Of a stretch of DNA of 64,000 nt, positions 1 through 10,784 are shown piece after piece; positions within the stretch are counted from its first letter, which is position 1; each line of letters opens with the position of its first letter. Under the pieces are notes generated by a model, which was not told where the DNA came from, did not search any database, and was given only the letters and a program-made list of their open reading frames with translations. Source of the stretch: Sophora flavescens (lineage: Eukaryota; Streptophyta; Magnoliopsida; Fabales; Fabaceae); the NCBI GenBank assembly GCA_030762895.1, contig CM061069.1:8928805-8992804 (forward strand), given 5' to 3'. The translations under genes were made by a program, and so were the position numbers.

Positions 1-476
1 TGATCCATCAGTGGATAAGAATTACATGACAAACACTGGAGAAGCAAACAGTAGACCAAAGATTTGAGCTTTCGGACACAGCAAAACATAACCTAAAGGA
101 ACCAAAGACATCAAGGTGGTTGCTGAAAAGTGGTACACAGAGGGAGGTGAGAACAGATCCGAAAATAGCATAGGCCGACTCGGTGCGTCGGGAGGCGAAC
201 GATGGTGCGGTTTGGACGGTTGGACAGATTACCGGAAAGGACTGAGCGAGCGGACAAATGATCGACTGGACAAAATCAAGGGTCGGAAAGAAGAAGGATG
301 GTATCCTCCTCCTTCAAGTTACTGGAAAATGAAAACACAACGGGGGAGAGAAAAATGGCAAGTTATTTTTTTTTTGTATGGCTAAGAAGATGATGAGCGT
401 TCCTTCATACTTAACGGAACTCCGCAGCGGAATAATGACGGGACAGGTCACGGAGGATGGTACCTCTCTGATACCA

Positions 477-755
477 TGTTGAAGTTATGGGTTTAGATAG
501 AGAAAGAGAAGAAAAAGAATGAACACTCAAAATATGATTATGATTGATTATGATCTTGCTGTTCAAAAAACTTAAGCACTAACCCCTATTTATAGGGATA
601 CAATACTCCTAATCCTAATTGAAAAAGGAAACTAATTATGATAATAACCAACTGATAACAACTAATCCTATGAGATAATTCAAGATACTCTTATAAGATA
701 TGATGAAGGCTAAGATAAGATAAGATGAGATAAGATAAGATAATCTATTCTAACA
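477..755 (-). mobile_element. Copia-type LTR, left array monomer 1
   Basis: 279 bp with TG...CA ends on the minus strand (first base 755, last 477). The PBS TGGTATCAGAG abuts it at 466-476 and the G-rich PPT at 756-768. A TATA box (plus-strand TATTTATA, 587-594) sits mid-LTR. Four to five GATAAG motifs lie near the U3 end (710-745). Confidence 0.9.
587..594 (-). promoter_or_regulatory. TATA box of the Copia-type LTR
   Basis: On the minus strand the sequence reads CCCTATAAATAGGGG, a strong plant TATA box within a short inverted repeat. It recurs in the other LTRs of both arrays. Transcription would run leftward through the PBS into the interior. Confidence 0.65.
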
Positions 756-954
756 CTCCCCCTCAAGCTAAAGCTTACTAAGCTTTAAGCATGTTAGATG
801 AAAACAATGTATTTCCCTTCATTTAAAAAAAACGGAGCTCCACGAAAATTATGGTTGGAAGGCAACTCAAGAATGTTGGAGAGGCCGGAGAGAGTTGATG
901 GAATGATAACTTAGCAAGATAGCTAGAATGATCATCAGCCTGACAGAAATTTCT

Positions 955-1135
955 TTGCAAGCAATCTAACAAAGCAAGGTCCGAACTCTTCAAAACCGCA
1001 ACTTCCGGGACTGAGGCGAGGCCAGTGCATCTGGGACAAGGGGCAGGCCAAGGCTAGTGCATCTGGGAGAAAGACGGGCCAGTGCATCTAGGAAAAAGAG
1101 CCGGGCCAGAGCTTCTGGGACAATGAGCTGGGCTA
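955..1135 (-). repeat. ~30-bp GTGCATCTGGGA repeats inside array monomer 1
   Basis: Four diverged copies of a roughly 30-bp unit built on CCAGTGCATCTGGGACAAG, lying between the PPT side and the hairpin repeats. The block is found in all monomers. No function is apparent. Confidence 0.7.
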
Positions 1136-1209
1136 GTGTGAGTCATAGCCAACATAAGTCAATCATCGACATAAATAGAAGTCACGACTTATATAATTCA
1201 TTCGTGGGA

Positions 1210-1482
1210 AATGAGTCACCACCGGAATGATCGTCGGTGGGAAGAGAAACCACTGGTATGATCCATCAGTGGATAAGAGAAGGAGTCACCGGTATGATCC
1301 ATCAGTGGGAAATGAATCGCCACCGGAATGATCGTCGATGGGAAGAGAAGCGACTGGTACGATCCATCAGTGGATAAGAGAAGGAGTCACTGGTATGATC
1401 GATCAGTGGGAAAGGAGGCATCACCGGAATGATCGTCGGTGGGAAGAGAAGCCACTGGTATGATCCATCAGTGGATAAGAAT
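1210..1482 (-). repeat. Hairpin-forming short tandem repeats inside array monomer 1
   Basis: About seven imperfect repeats of two alternating kinds, CCACTG-(11 nt)-CAGTGG (for example 1250-1272) and CCACCG-(10 nt)-CGGTGG (for example 1219-1240). Each is a 6-bp inverted repeat with a short loop. The same block recurs in every monomer of both arrays. No coding function recognised. Confidence 0.8.
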
Positions 1483-1794
1483 TGCATGACAAACACTGGA
1501 GAAGCAAACAGTAGACCAAAGATTTGAGCTTTCGGACACAGCAAAACATAACCTAAAGGAACCAAAGACATCAAGGTGGTTGCTGAAAAGTGGTACACAG
1601 AGGGAGGTGAGAACAGATCCGAAAATAGCATAGGCCGACTCGGTGCGTCGGGAGGCGAACGACGGTTCGGTTTGGACGGTTGGACAGATTACCGGAAACG
1701 ACGGCAGCGGACAGCGACTGACGGGACAAAAACAAGGGTCGGAAAGAAGAAGGATGGTATCCTCCTCCTTCAAGTTACTGGAAAAGGAAAACAC
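1302..1794 (-). other. Overlapping short ORFs of the array monomer (unknown, probably not genes)
   Basis: Downstream of the PBS in the element's sense direction, each monomer keeps an open frame of about 108 codons (1468-1794 here) overlapping another of similar length (1302-1631). Equivalents occur at 2926-3252, 4469-4819, 47162-47611, 51547-51873 and elsewhere, with lengths of 107-164 codons that change with small indels. They contain no Gag zinc knuckle, protease, RT or integrase motif. The product would be Ser/Pro/Phe-rich. I do not recognise a protein. Recurrence is explained by recent monomer amplification rather than selection. Confidence 0.3.
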
Positions 1795-1932
1795 AACGGG
1801 GGAGAGAAAAATGGCAAATTATTATTTTTTTGTATGGCTAAGAAGATGATGACAGTTCCTTCATACTGAACGGAACTCCGCAGCGGAATAATGACGGGAC
1901 AGGTCACGGAGGATGGTACCTCTCTGATACCA

Positions 1933-2211
1933 TGTTGAAGTTATGGGTTTAGATAGAGAAAGAGTAGAAAAAGAATGAACACTCAAAATATGATTATGAT
2001 TGATTATGATCTTGTTGTTCAAAAAACTTAAGCACTAACCCCTATTTATAGGGATACAATACTCCTAATCCTAATTGAAAAGGGAAACTAATTATGATAA
2101 TAACCAACTGATAACAACTAATCCTATGAGATAATTCAAGATACTCTTATAAGATATGATGAAGGCTAAGATAAGATAAGATGAGATAAGATAAGATCAT
2201 CTATTCTAACA
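1933..2211 (-). mobile_element. Copia-type LTR, left array monomer 2
   Basis: 279 bp, same ends, PBS side (1922-1932) and PPT side (from 2212) as monomer 1. Confidence 0.9.
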
Positions 2212-3390
2212 CTCCCCCTCAAGCTAAAGCTTACTAAGCTTTAAGCTTGTTAGATGAAAACAATGTATTTCCCTTCATTTAAAAAAAAAACTGAGCTCCA
2301 CGAAAATTATGGTTGGAAGGCAACTCAAGAATGTTGGAGAGGCCGGAGAGAGTTGCTGGAAAGATAACTTAGCAAGATAGCTAGAATGATCATCAGCCTG
2401 ACAGAAATTTCTTTGCAAGCAATCTAACAAAGCAAGGTCCGAACTCTTCAAAACCGCAACTTCCTGGACTGAGACGAGGCCAGTGCATCTGGGACAAGGG
2501 GCAGGCCAAGGCTAGTGCATCTGGGAGAAAGACGGGCCAGTGCATCTAGGAAAAAGAGCCGGGCCAGAGCATCTGGGACAATGAGCTGGGCTAGTGTGAG
2601 TCACAGCCAACATAAGTCAATCATCGACATAAATAGAAGTCACGACTTATATAATTCATTCGTGGGAAATGAGTCACCACCGGAATGATCGTCGGCGGGT
2701 AGAGAAACCACTGGTATGATCCATCAGTGGATAAGAGAAGGAGTCACTGGTATGATTCATCAGTGGGAAAGGAGTCGCCACCGGAATGATCGTCGGTGGG
2801 AAGAGAAGCCACTGGTACGATCCATCAATGGATAAGAGAAGGAGTCACTGGTATGATCCATCAGTGGGAAAGGAGGCATCACCGGAATGATCGTCGGTGG
2901 GAAGAGAAGCCACTGGTATGATCCATCAGTGGATAAGAATTGCATGACAAACACTGGAGAAGCAAACAGTAGACCAAAGATTTGAGCTTTCGGACACAGC
3001 AAAACATAACCTAAAGGAACCAAAGACATCAAGGTGGTTGCTGAAAAGTGTTACACAGAGGGAGGTGAGAACAGATCCGAAAATAGCATAGGCCGACTCG
3101 GTGCATCGGGAGGCGAACGACGGTGCGGTTTGGACGGTTGGACAGATTACCGGAAACGACGGTAGCGGGCAGCGACTGACGGGACAAAAACAAGGGTCGG
3201 AAAGAAGAAGGATGGTATCCTCCTCCTTCAAGTTACTGGAAAAGGAAAACACAACGGGGGAGAGAAAAATGGCAAATTATTATTATTTTGTATGGCTAAG
3301 AAGATGATGACAGTTCCTTCATACTGAACGGAACTCCGCAGCGGAATAATGACGGGACTGGTCACGGAGGATGGTTCCACTCTGATACCA

Positions 3391-3669
3391 TGTTGAAGTT
3401 ATGGGTTTAGATAGAGAAAGAGTAGAAAAACAATGAACACTCAAAATATGATTATGATTGATTATGATCTTGCTGTTCAAAATACTTAAGCACTAACCCC
3501 TATTTATAGGGATACAATACTCCTAATCCTAATTGAAAAGGGAAACTAATTATGATAATAACCAACTGATAACAACTAATCCTATGAGATAATTCAAGAT
3601 ACTCTTATAAGATATGATGAAGGCTAAGATAAGATAAGATGAGATAAGATAAGATCATCTATTCTAACA
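3391..3669 (-). mobile_element. Copia-type LTR, left array monomer 3
   Basis: 279 bp, same structure. The leader sequence next to its PBS reads TGGTATCAGAGTGGAACC, differing from the AGAGAGGTACC of its neighbours. Confidence 0.9.
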
Positions 3670-4844
3670 CTCCCCCTCAAGCAAAAGCTTACTAAGCTTT
3701 AAGCTTGTTAGATGAAAACAATGTATTTCCCTTCATTTAAAAAAAAAACTGAGCTCCACGAAAATTATGGTTGGAAGGCAACTCAAGAATGTTGGAGAGG
3801 CCGGAGAGAGTTGCTGGAAAAATAACTTAGCAAGATAGCTAGAATGATCATCAGCCTGACAGAAATTTCTTTGCAAGCAATCTAACAAAGCAAGGTCCGA
3901 ACTCTTCAAGACCGCAACTTCCAGGACTGAGACGAGGCCAGTGCATCTGGGACAAGGGGCAGGCCAAGGCTAGTGCATCTGGGAGAAAGACGTGCCAGTG
4001 CATCTAGGAAAAAGAGCCGGGCCAGAGCATCTGGAACAATGAGTTGGGCTAGTGTGAGTCATAGCCAACATAAGTCAATCAACGACATAAATAGAAGTCA
4101 CGAGTTATATAATTCATTCGTTGGAAATGAGTCACCACCGAAATGATCGTCGGTGGGAAGAGAAACCAATGGTATGATCCATCAGTGGATAAGAGAATGA
4201 GTCACTGGTATGATCCATCAGTGGGAAAGGAGTCGCCACCGGAATGATTGTCGGTGGGAAGCGAAGCCACTGGTACGATCCATCAGTGGATAAGAGAAGG
4301 AGTCACTGGTATGATCGATCAGTGGGAAAGGAGGCATCACTGGAATGATCGTTGGTGGGAAGAGAAGCCACTGGTATGATCCATCAGTGGATAAGAATTG
4401 CATGACAAACACTGGAGAAGCAAACAGTAGACCAAAGATTTAAGCTTTCGAATACAGCAAAACATAACCTAAAGGAACCAAATATCAACGTGGTTGCTGA
4501 AAACTGTTACACAGAGGGAGGTGAGAACAGATCCGAAAATAGCATAGGCCGACTCGGTGCGTCGGGAGGCGAACGACGGTGCGGTTTGGACGGTTGGACA
4601 GATTACCGGAAACGACGGTAGCGGACAGCGACTGACGGGACAAAAACAAGGGTCAGAAAGAAGAAGGATGGTATCCTCCTCCTTCAGGTTACTAGAAAAG
4701 GAAAACACAACGGGGGAGAGAAAAAATGGCAAATTTTTTTTTTGTATGGCTAAGAAGATGATGAGAGTTCCTTCATACTTAACGGAACTCCGCAGCGGAA
4801 TAATGACGGGACAGGTCACGGAGGATGGTGCCTCTCTGATACCA

Positions 4845-5101
4845 TGTTGAAGTTATGGGTTTAGATAGAGAAAGAGAAGAAAAAGAATGAACACTCAAAA
4901 TATGATTATGATTGATTATGATCTTGCTGTTCAAAAAACTTAAGCACTAACCCCTATTTATAGGGATACAATACTCCTAATCCTAATTGAAAAGGGAAAC
5001 TAATTATGATAATAACCAACTGATAACAACCTAATCCTATGAGACAATTCAAGATACTCTTATAAGATATGATGTACTCTTATAAGATACTCTTATGCTC
5101 A
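4845..5101 (-). mobile_element. Copia-type LTR with a variant U3, left array edge
   Basis: About 257 bp. The PBS-proximal part matches the other LTRs, but the U3 end (about 5073-5101) lacks the GATAAG run and ends TGCTCA, so the minus strand starts TGAGCATAAGAG. The adjoining PPT (TTTTAGGGGGAG, 5102-5114) and the sequence beyond differ from all other monomers. The edge unit therefore appears to belong to a related but distinct element. Confidence 0.75.
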
Positions 5102-5269
5102 TACTCCCCCTAAAATTTTGCTTATACTGAACATATTATTATTCAAGGTTATTTGCATTTTATGTATTTGGAAGTTCGCTTATATATGTCATGTTGTTTC
5201 TCCACCTTTATCATCAACAAAACCATAAATAGAGAAAAGAGATAAGAGTAACAGAGAAATTGATCATAT

Positions 5270-6330
5270 ATTAAGAACATCGTTGACAGTACATCGCGCC
5301 ACTAAAACTTAAAAGAAAAGAACTAGTTATTTTACATGGAGAGGAGTTGTTTGATGATGACTTCAATTTCATCCATCTTCTTATAAAGACCGTCAACACC
5401 AACACGGGCAATAGGATCCACAACAATATTGGTTGATCCAGAAGAAGGTGCAAAGGAGGTAGAAGGGCCAGACTCATTAATTTCTTTGGATGTCTGAGGA
5501 GGTTCATAAGGAACAATCTCAAGACAGTTCCAAGGTAGAGAAAAACTCGAAGAAAAGATAAAAGTAATGTCAAAAATAAAATGAAAGAGGTAGAAAGAAC
5601 AATAAAAAACAGAATGTAAAGAACCATTTGGTATAAGACAAGGAATACGAAAAGAAATATGTTCAAAGTTCGAAAGAGAAATAAAAAGTTTGAGAGAGAT
5701 GACATAAAAACCAAGTTAAGTCAGTTGAAGTGACGGGAAAAATAAAAGTATAAAATGAAAAACAGTTAAGGTAAAAACCAAAAAGGTAAGACGAAAAGAC
5801 GAGGAGTGAAGATGAAGGTTGGGTAGAAGGGGTAAGTCTGCCTTGATTCTTGCCTTTCTTCATCAGGATATCCTACCCAAGGAATCTGATAGAAAGAGAG
5901 CCTATCCCTAAATGTCGGTGTTTAAAATCTATCAGACTAGTGCAGTCCAAAGTAGTGAGCTGGGTCTTGAACAATTCTTCTTGTAGGACGACTCCACATA
6001 GAAGTAGTCCAGTGAGCGGACTTCAACTTCACATCAGATCTTTTTAGTAGAGAAATCTGCTTCTTGCTCTTCGATACCTACTTTGGTGCCTTTGAATATG
6101 GTCCTCTGTCAGGACACAATTTCAAAACAGTGTCAGGCCACATGCAAGCAGTTGGATTGGGCTTACATCTCCATGGTGCTTCATTAAGCCTTACTGCAGC
6201 CTATTATCCAACCAAGTTGTTTATGGCTTGAAGGTCAACAAGGGTTAAGGTATCGGGATTGATGGAGTTAATTTGTTTTTGGTATTCCTCTGTGAGGTGT
6301 GGTGAGAAAGGATGGGGGTACTCTTAGGAA
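5270..6330 (-). pseudogene. Gene-like minus-strand remnant of unknown identity
   Basis: Read leftward, patches look coding: about 6200-6310 is an open stretch rich in Leu, Asn, Gln and Ile, then an ATG near 5863 followed by a basic segment (KKGKNQGR), then a long T-rich stretch resembling an intron, then an open frame (about 5330-5530) ending with a Met-Asp-Glu-rich helix-like C terminus and a TAA at 5331-5333. Stops separate the patches. I do not recognise the protein. It abuts the variant PPT at 5102, so it could be interior of the edge Copia element or a captured host gene fragment with intron. The same segment recurs at 58262-59300. Confidence 0.35.
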
Positions 6331-6780
6331 ATTTGAGGTTTCCAAGAAGTTGCTAGAGGTGATAAAAGAGAATCAAAAGCTTATCCAACTGGAACAAGTG
6401 TTTGATTTTCTGTTGGTTGGTGGAGAGTTATTTGGAGAGTGGAATGGTGAGTAATTTGGTGAGATGTGTGGTTGTGATTCTGGTGAGTTGTTTTCTGGAG
6501 TGAGGTTGAGATTAAAGGTTTTGAGGGAAGAAGTTATATGATCATGGATTCACAAGGCCAGCGAGTCCCAAGCATAGAAGACATTCATGGACCAATGACT
6601 TGCTCAAGGCAAAGAAAAGTCCAAGATGTATGAAAGGGAGTGGTGGTCAACCATATGATTCCCAAGCAAGCATTGGAAGAGGGAATCAAATTGAAGCTCT
6701 ATTGTATTGAAGTCATTGACCACTTAGCATATGAAACTTTTGTAACAAAATAGTATAGAACTATGTAATAAAAATGCTTC
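6330..6780 (+). pseudogene. Possible tail of a Ty3/gypsy pol ORF
   Basis: Around 6545-6700 one plus frame reads as a short acidic/basic segment containing IHGPMT, resembling the GPMTRSRAK-type C terminus common at the end of plant chromovirus polyproteins. It breaks after about 50 codons. The rest of the interval is unassigned. Recurs at about 59495-59690. Confidence 0.3.
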
Positions 6781-7452
6781 TTCAATAAGCACTTTAGGAT
6801 AGTTTAACTTTTGGTCTTAGGAAGGTTGGGGCTCTTGAACCAATTAGCCCAACATGTAGATAAGCCACACACATTGGGCCAAAAGCCCAACACCTAGGGG
6901 CGGCTACAAATAGGAGGCGCGTGATGATGCACAAAGTGAAGGGGCTTCAAGACTCCTAACCTATAGATAAACCTCTTGTACTAATAATTCAATCAATCAA
7001 ATCATTTGTTATGTTTTTCACACTTGAGAATTTAGAGAGTTGAGAGAGTTTCTCCTCGTAAGAGGTTCTTTATATATACCTTCAATCTTATCTTGAGTTT
7101 CCTAACTCAAGTGGTGAATCTTGCCTTGGCTTATATTCATTCTTGATTCATCAAGATGAAAGTGGAGCCTTATTTCCTCCCCCTACATATTCCATTTTTT
7201 ATTTCAATTCTAGCTTCGATTCTTGCAATTTTCAATTCATAGTTCTTATAGTTTAATTCTTAGTTTTATTGAAATTTCAATTTATATTTCTTGTGCTTCT
7301 TCAACTCTTTTTTTATTTTCCTTGATTCTCACTTGAGGATCAAGTTTCAATTTTCTTGTTCTTGTGCAATTTGTGATTGCTCTTGTATTTTCAACAATCT
7401 AAATCAAAGAAAGATCCTAAGAACTTTGATGATCTATGTTAGATCACATCAT
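6780..7452 (+). mobile_element. LTR-like segment with a tRNA-Met-like primer-binding site
   Basis: It contains CTACAAATAGG (TATA-like, about 6905), an AT-rich transcribed-leader-like stretch, and ends just before TGGTATCATGAGCTAG (7454-7469), which resembles the TGGTATCAGAGC site but carries a two-base insertion. No second LTR is visible in the window, so it is a truncated or unpaired LTR. The start is uncertain. Copy at about 59735-60413. Confidence 0.45.
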
Positions 7453-7453
7453 G

Positions 7454-7469
7454 TGGTATCATGAGCTAG
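7454..7469 (+). other. tRNA-Met-type primer-binding-site-like motif
   Basis: TGGTATCATGAGCTAG directly follows the LTR-like segment. It matches the first seven bases of the initiator tRNA-Met PBS, then a TG insertion, then GAGC. Same sequence in the right-hand copy at 60415. Confidence 0.5.
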
Positions 7470-8448
7470 TTCTTTGATTTTGAATTGTTGAATTTTTATT
7501 TATTTATCAAAATGCAAATTCTATGATCAAATACATTTTTGGCGCCATAATCATATGAAGATGATTTGAATTTTTGCACCTCTTTATAAGAGAATTTGGA
7601 TCATGAAATGCAAATTGAATCCAAATGATGATCATAGATCTAGAATTTGAATTGTTGAAAGTTGATCATGCTTGAATTTTGGTGAAATTTTTTCCCCTCC
7701 ATTTTTTGAATCTATGATTGGCACCAACTCTTGCATGTGAATTTGGCTGCATTCTTGAAATTCAAGCATTGATCCAAATACCTTATATTGTGAATTTGAT
7801 CAAATTCAAATTTCAAATTCAAAATTCACAAAGTAAGAGTATTTTTCATGTTTTTAATCAAAGTGTTTTTCATGATCTCTTATTTTTAGAACCTAATAGA
7901 CCTTGATGAAATTGAAATAGTGGGTTTGATGTGTTTATCAACCACTTGAATGAAAGATCTAGGTGTCTAATTTTTGAGTGTGTGCTTCTTTTACTTGGAA
8001 TTCTATTACACTACTTGAATTGTTGAATATTTCCAAGTATTACACAATATTCATCATTTGTTCATGATTGGAGGATTCTTTTTGTAATTTTAGAAATTGA
8101 TGTAATGCTGTGAAATATTGTAATTAGAAAAACATAAATGGCTGAAATTTTTTTTAAAAAAATCTGTGTAAAAAAAAAGGGCCAAAACCTTAAATATACA
8201 AAAGTTTTGGGGCAAAAGTGTTGATAACGAAAATCATCTTCTTGTCCTCTTTGAATGATTGCTATTGGTGTTGATTTATCAGTTTTGTTTTAGAGACCAA
8301 TATTTGAGAATCTTGTTTCATCTCGTAGATCCTTGAAGGAGGAAACTTTTGAATAGTAATAGACAAGAGTGAAATCATCATTGTAAAAGTCTTAAGAGTG
8401 ACAAATACGAGTGGCCATTATTTGAGTGAAAGGTGAGCGAGTGGAGAG
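7470..8448. other. AT-rich non-coding interval
   Basis: Low-complexity AT-rich sequence following the LTR-like segment, probably a degraded leader or interior. No frame longer than about 62 codons and no recognisable motif. Repeated nearly unchanged at 60430-61408. Confidence 0.5.
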
Positions 8449-8636
8449 TGTGACACCCTCTACCCCGAACAGTTAAATATATATAAAATAAAACATTCAT
8501 TTATAATAAAGTAAAATAAAAACATAAGGTAGCGGGTACCACATGTATCAAAACATAACAATGCGGAAAAAGAAATATAAAACATAAAGAAAAGAAACAT
8601 AAATCCAAATCCCTAATGTTACATATCAGAGCTGGT
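8449..8636 (+). mobile_element. Fragment of a chromovirus-type LTR start
   Basis: Begins TGTGACACCCTCTACCCCG, the style of U3 start seen in many plant Tekay/Del-like Ty3 LTRs, followed by an A-rich stretch with GGTAGCGGGTACCA. It stops where the Athila RT fragment begins. Copy from 61409. Class assignment is by resemblance only. Confidence 0.45.
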
Positions 8637-9279
8637 ACGGGGTAGAGAGTATGCGTGGACTACCGAAATCTCAACGATGCAACAAGGAAGGACCACTTTC
8701 CCTCCTATTCATAGATCAAATGGTGGAAAGGTTAGCCAGATACGATTAATATTGTTTCTTGGATGGGTATTCCAGCTACAACCAAATTGTGGTGGATCTA
8801 GAAGATCAAGACAAGACAGACTTCACTTGTCCCTATGGTTTATTTGCATGTAGGAGAATGCCCTTTGGTTAGTGCAACACTACGACGACTTTACAAAGGT
8901 GTATGCTTTCTATCTTCTCGGACATAGTGGAGAAATTCATTGAAGTCTTAATGGATGACTTCTCGATTTTCGGGATATCTTTTGATAATTTATTGGACAA
9001 CTTGGCATGTGTTCTAAAAAGGTGCCAACAGACCAACCTACTGCTCAATTGGGAGAAATGTCATTTCATGGTTTGTGAAGGTGTGGTCCTGGGCACAAAA
9101 TCTCCCAAAATGGGATTGAAGTAGGTAAAGACAAGGTTGAAGTGATTGAGAAGTTACCCCCACCAACAAATGTGAAGGGGGGACCAGAGTTTTCTTGGGC
9201 ATGCCAGCTTTTACCGGAGGTTAATCCGGGATTTCTCTAAAATAGCGAAACCGCTATATGACCTTCTTGTGAAGGATGT
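8632..9279 (+). pseudogene. Athila element C reverse transcriptase, 5' half (pseudogene)
   Basis: Encodes the Athila RT core: the YRNLNDATRKDHF block, the YCFLDGYS block, MPFG, and the catalytic MDDF (about 8949), followed by the LNWEKCHF segment. Nonsense and frame changes break it: TAG in the first motif (about 8644), TAA before YCFLDG, TAG after MPFG, and a frameshift near 9100. The left side is truncated. It stops in mid-codon where element A starts, and the reading frame resumes at 26954 once A and one TSD copy are disregarded. So it is the upstream half of element C. Confidence 0.9.
9275..9279. repeat. Target-site duplication of element A (left copy)
   Basis: GATGT immediately before the A 5' LTR, matched by GATGT at 26949-26953 right after the end of its 3' LTR. 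Confidence 0.9.
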
Positions 9280-9502
9280 TGATGAGTGTGATTTCACCTC
9301 ATATTTCATGTACATTTTTGCATGCATTTTCATATAGTTTAGGCAATTTTAATTTGATTTTTGTTAGTTTTTACCTTGGAACGGGTAAGGCGGTTTTGTG
9401 GTGTTGTTTTGCAGAAATTAAGGACTAAATACTCAGGATCAACCATGATGGAGCTTGGATGAAGATAGAGCTTGAAAAGTGAAGAAAATGAGCCAAACAG
9501 AG

Positions 9503-9855
9503 CCCATCACGGCCTAGCCGTGATGACCACCACGGCCTAGCCGTGATGACCACCACGGCCTAGCCGTGATGACCACCACGGCCTAGCCGTGATGACCACC
9601 ACGGCCTAGCCGTGATGACCATCACGGCCATGATCAAGCAGAGCTGAAAAAGAAAGCAGGCAAAAGTCAGAATCGGTCACGGCCTAGCCGTGATGCCCAT
9701 CACGGCCGTGACATGTTAATCGCCGCACCTTCAAAGCGGGTTGTCACGGCCTGGCCGTGATGCCCATCACGGCCGTGATAAATCAAAATTTGAAAGCGCG
9801 CCCAAGGCAGAACCCGTCACGGCCTGGCCGTGATGGCCATCACAACCGTGACACG
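9503..9855 (+). repeat. GC-palindrome minisatellite in the A 5' LTR
   Basis: Tandem 23-bp units containing CACGGCCTAGCCGTG, a 6-bp inverted repeat around CTA, about five in a row at 9510-9620, followed by dispersed units pairing that motif with ATCACGGCCGTGAT (perfect 14-bp palindrome). It lies upstream of the TATA box, in U3. Confidence 0.9.
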
Positions 9856-9864
9856 CGAATAATC

Positions 9865-9872
9865 TATAAATA
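9865..9872 (+). promoter_or_regulatory. TATA box of the A 5' LTR
   Basis: TCTATAAATAGG, just downstream of the GC-palindrome array. The same box is at 18703-18710 in the 3' LTR and at 62820-62827 in the right-hand copy. Confidence 0.65.
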
Positions 9873-10784
9873 GGCATCTGGGCAGAACAAAAAGAACATC
9901 TTCTCTGGGAGGCTTTTACCCTAGCAGACGTTTACCCTAAAAAGACATCTTCTCTCGAGCCAAGGGCTGCTGTGGACTCAGCGGAAGGTTTCCATGGAGT
10001 TTCTTCTCTCCTTTGTTCTTGTTTCTTTTATTTTGGCTTTCTCTATCACTATGAGTAGCTAAATCCCTTTTTGTTGGGATTAGATGTAGCTAAACCGAAT
10101 CTCATGTATTTGCTTTGATCTGTTAATCTATGATTATGCTTCGTTATTAGTGTTTGATTCCTATGCTTAATGCTTTTTGTGGTTTGATCACCCATGAATT
10201 GTTCTGAGATTTGATTTGCAATGGGGACGTTCTTATCAATTCTTGATCTGGAATTAATCACCTAGTTTACCTTGCATCTAGGAATGGATTTTGGTTTATT
10301 AGTAATCGTGTAATCCCTACTCTTAATGCAAATTCATCAATTAGGCCACCTAAGGAATTAGGGTCTAATTAGGGGGTTTAGGCTCTTATCATCTAAGGAA
10401 TTAGGATTTGAGTAATCTTGTGGGTTGATTTTAATATTTGAAGCATAAACTAGATTGGTAGTCTTAGTATTGCATGAGGCAAAGGTTTAGTGAAGTTTAA
10501 TCCCAACATCTTTCATTATATTTGAAGAATCCCTTTTTCTGCATTCCAAGTGTTTGACAAAAACCCAAAAAGAACTTGTTCCTTTTATATTGTTTATTTT
10601 AACTCTTGTTAGGCTTGGTATTTAATATTGAGCTCCCTTCCATCCAAAGATTCGCTTAGATAGTAGTCGATTTTTTACGTGCTGGTACTTGTCTCAGTCC
10701 TCGTGGGAACGATATCCCTCTTACCTCTTTATTACTTGTACGACTGGGTATACTTGCCTAGATTTGTCGTCACAAACAAGTTTT

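Larger units (their letters stand above)
1..5101 (-). repeat. Tandem array of ~1.46-kb Copia-LTR-derived monomers (left array)
   Basis: About 3.5 head-to-tail monomers. The landmark TGATCCATCAGTGGATAAGA starts at 1, 1461, 2919 and 4377, giving periods of 1460, 1458 and 1458. Read on the minus strand, each monomer holds a polypurine tract (AGCTTGAGGGGGAG), one LTR of about 279 bp beginning TGTTAGAATAG and ending CTTCAACA, the primer-binding site TGGTATCAGAG (initiator tRNA-Met), then about 1.18 kb of interior without gag or pol. The order is therefore LTR-interior-LTR-interior, neighbouring units sharing LTRs, as expected if a small non-autonomous Copia element (TRIM or LARD-like) was amplified by unequal LTR recombination. 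The array runs off the left edge and ends at 5101 with a variant LTR. Copia affiliation rests on LTR, PBS and PPT style only. Confidence 0.9.
9280..10778 (+). mobile_element. 5' LTR of element A
   Basis: 1499 bp, TGATGAGTGTGATTTC ... CACAAACA. Longer than the 3' LTR (about 1390 bp) mainly because it carries extra 23-bp palindromic repeats. TATA box at 9865-9872. Confidence 0.92.

Noticed and set aside
1302..1869. Conserved ~100-codon ORFs in every array monomer as real genes
   Set aside because: They overlap on both strands, lack known domains and change length with small indels. Repetition is due to recent amplification.
9510..9620. CRISPR-like array (regular 23-bp repeats)
   Set aside because: Direct tandem repeats with no unique spacers, inside a plant LTR.
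10049..10261. Minus-strand 70-codon ORF repeated at 18887-19099 and 63035-63217
   Set aside because: It recurs because it lies in the A LTR; no domain, antisense to transcription.
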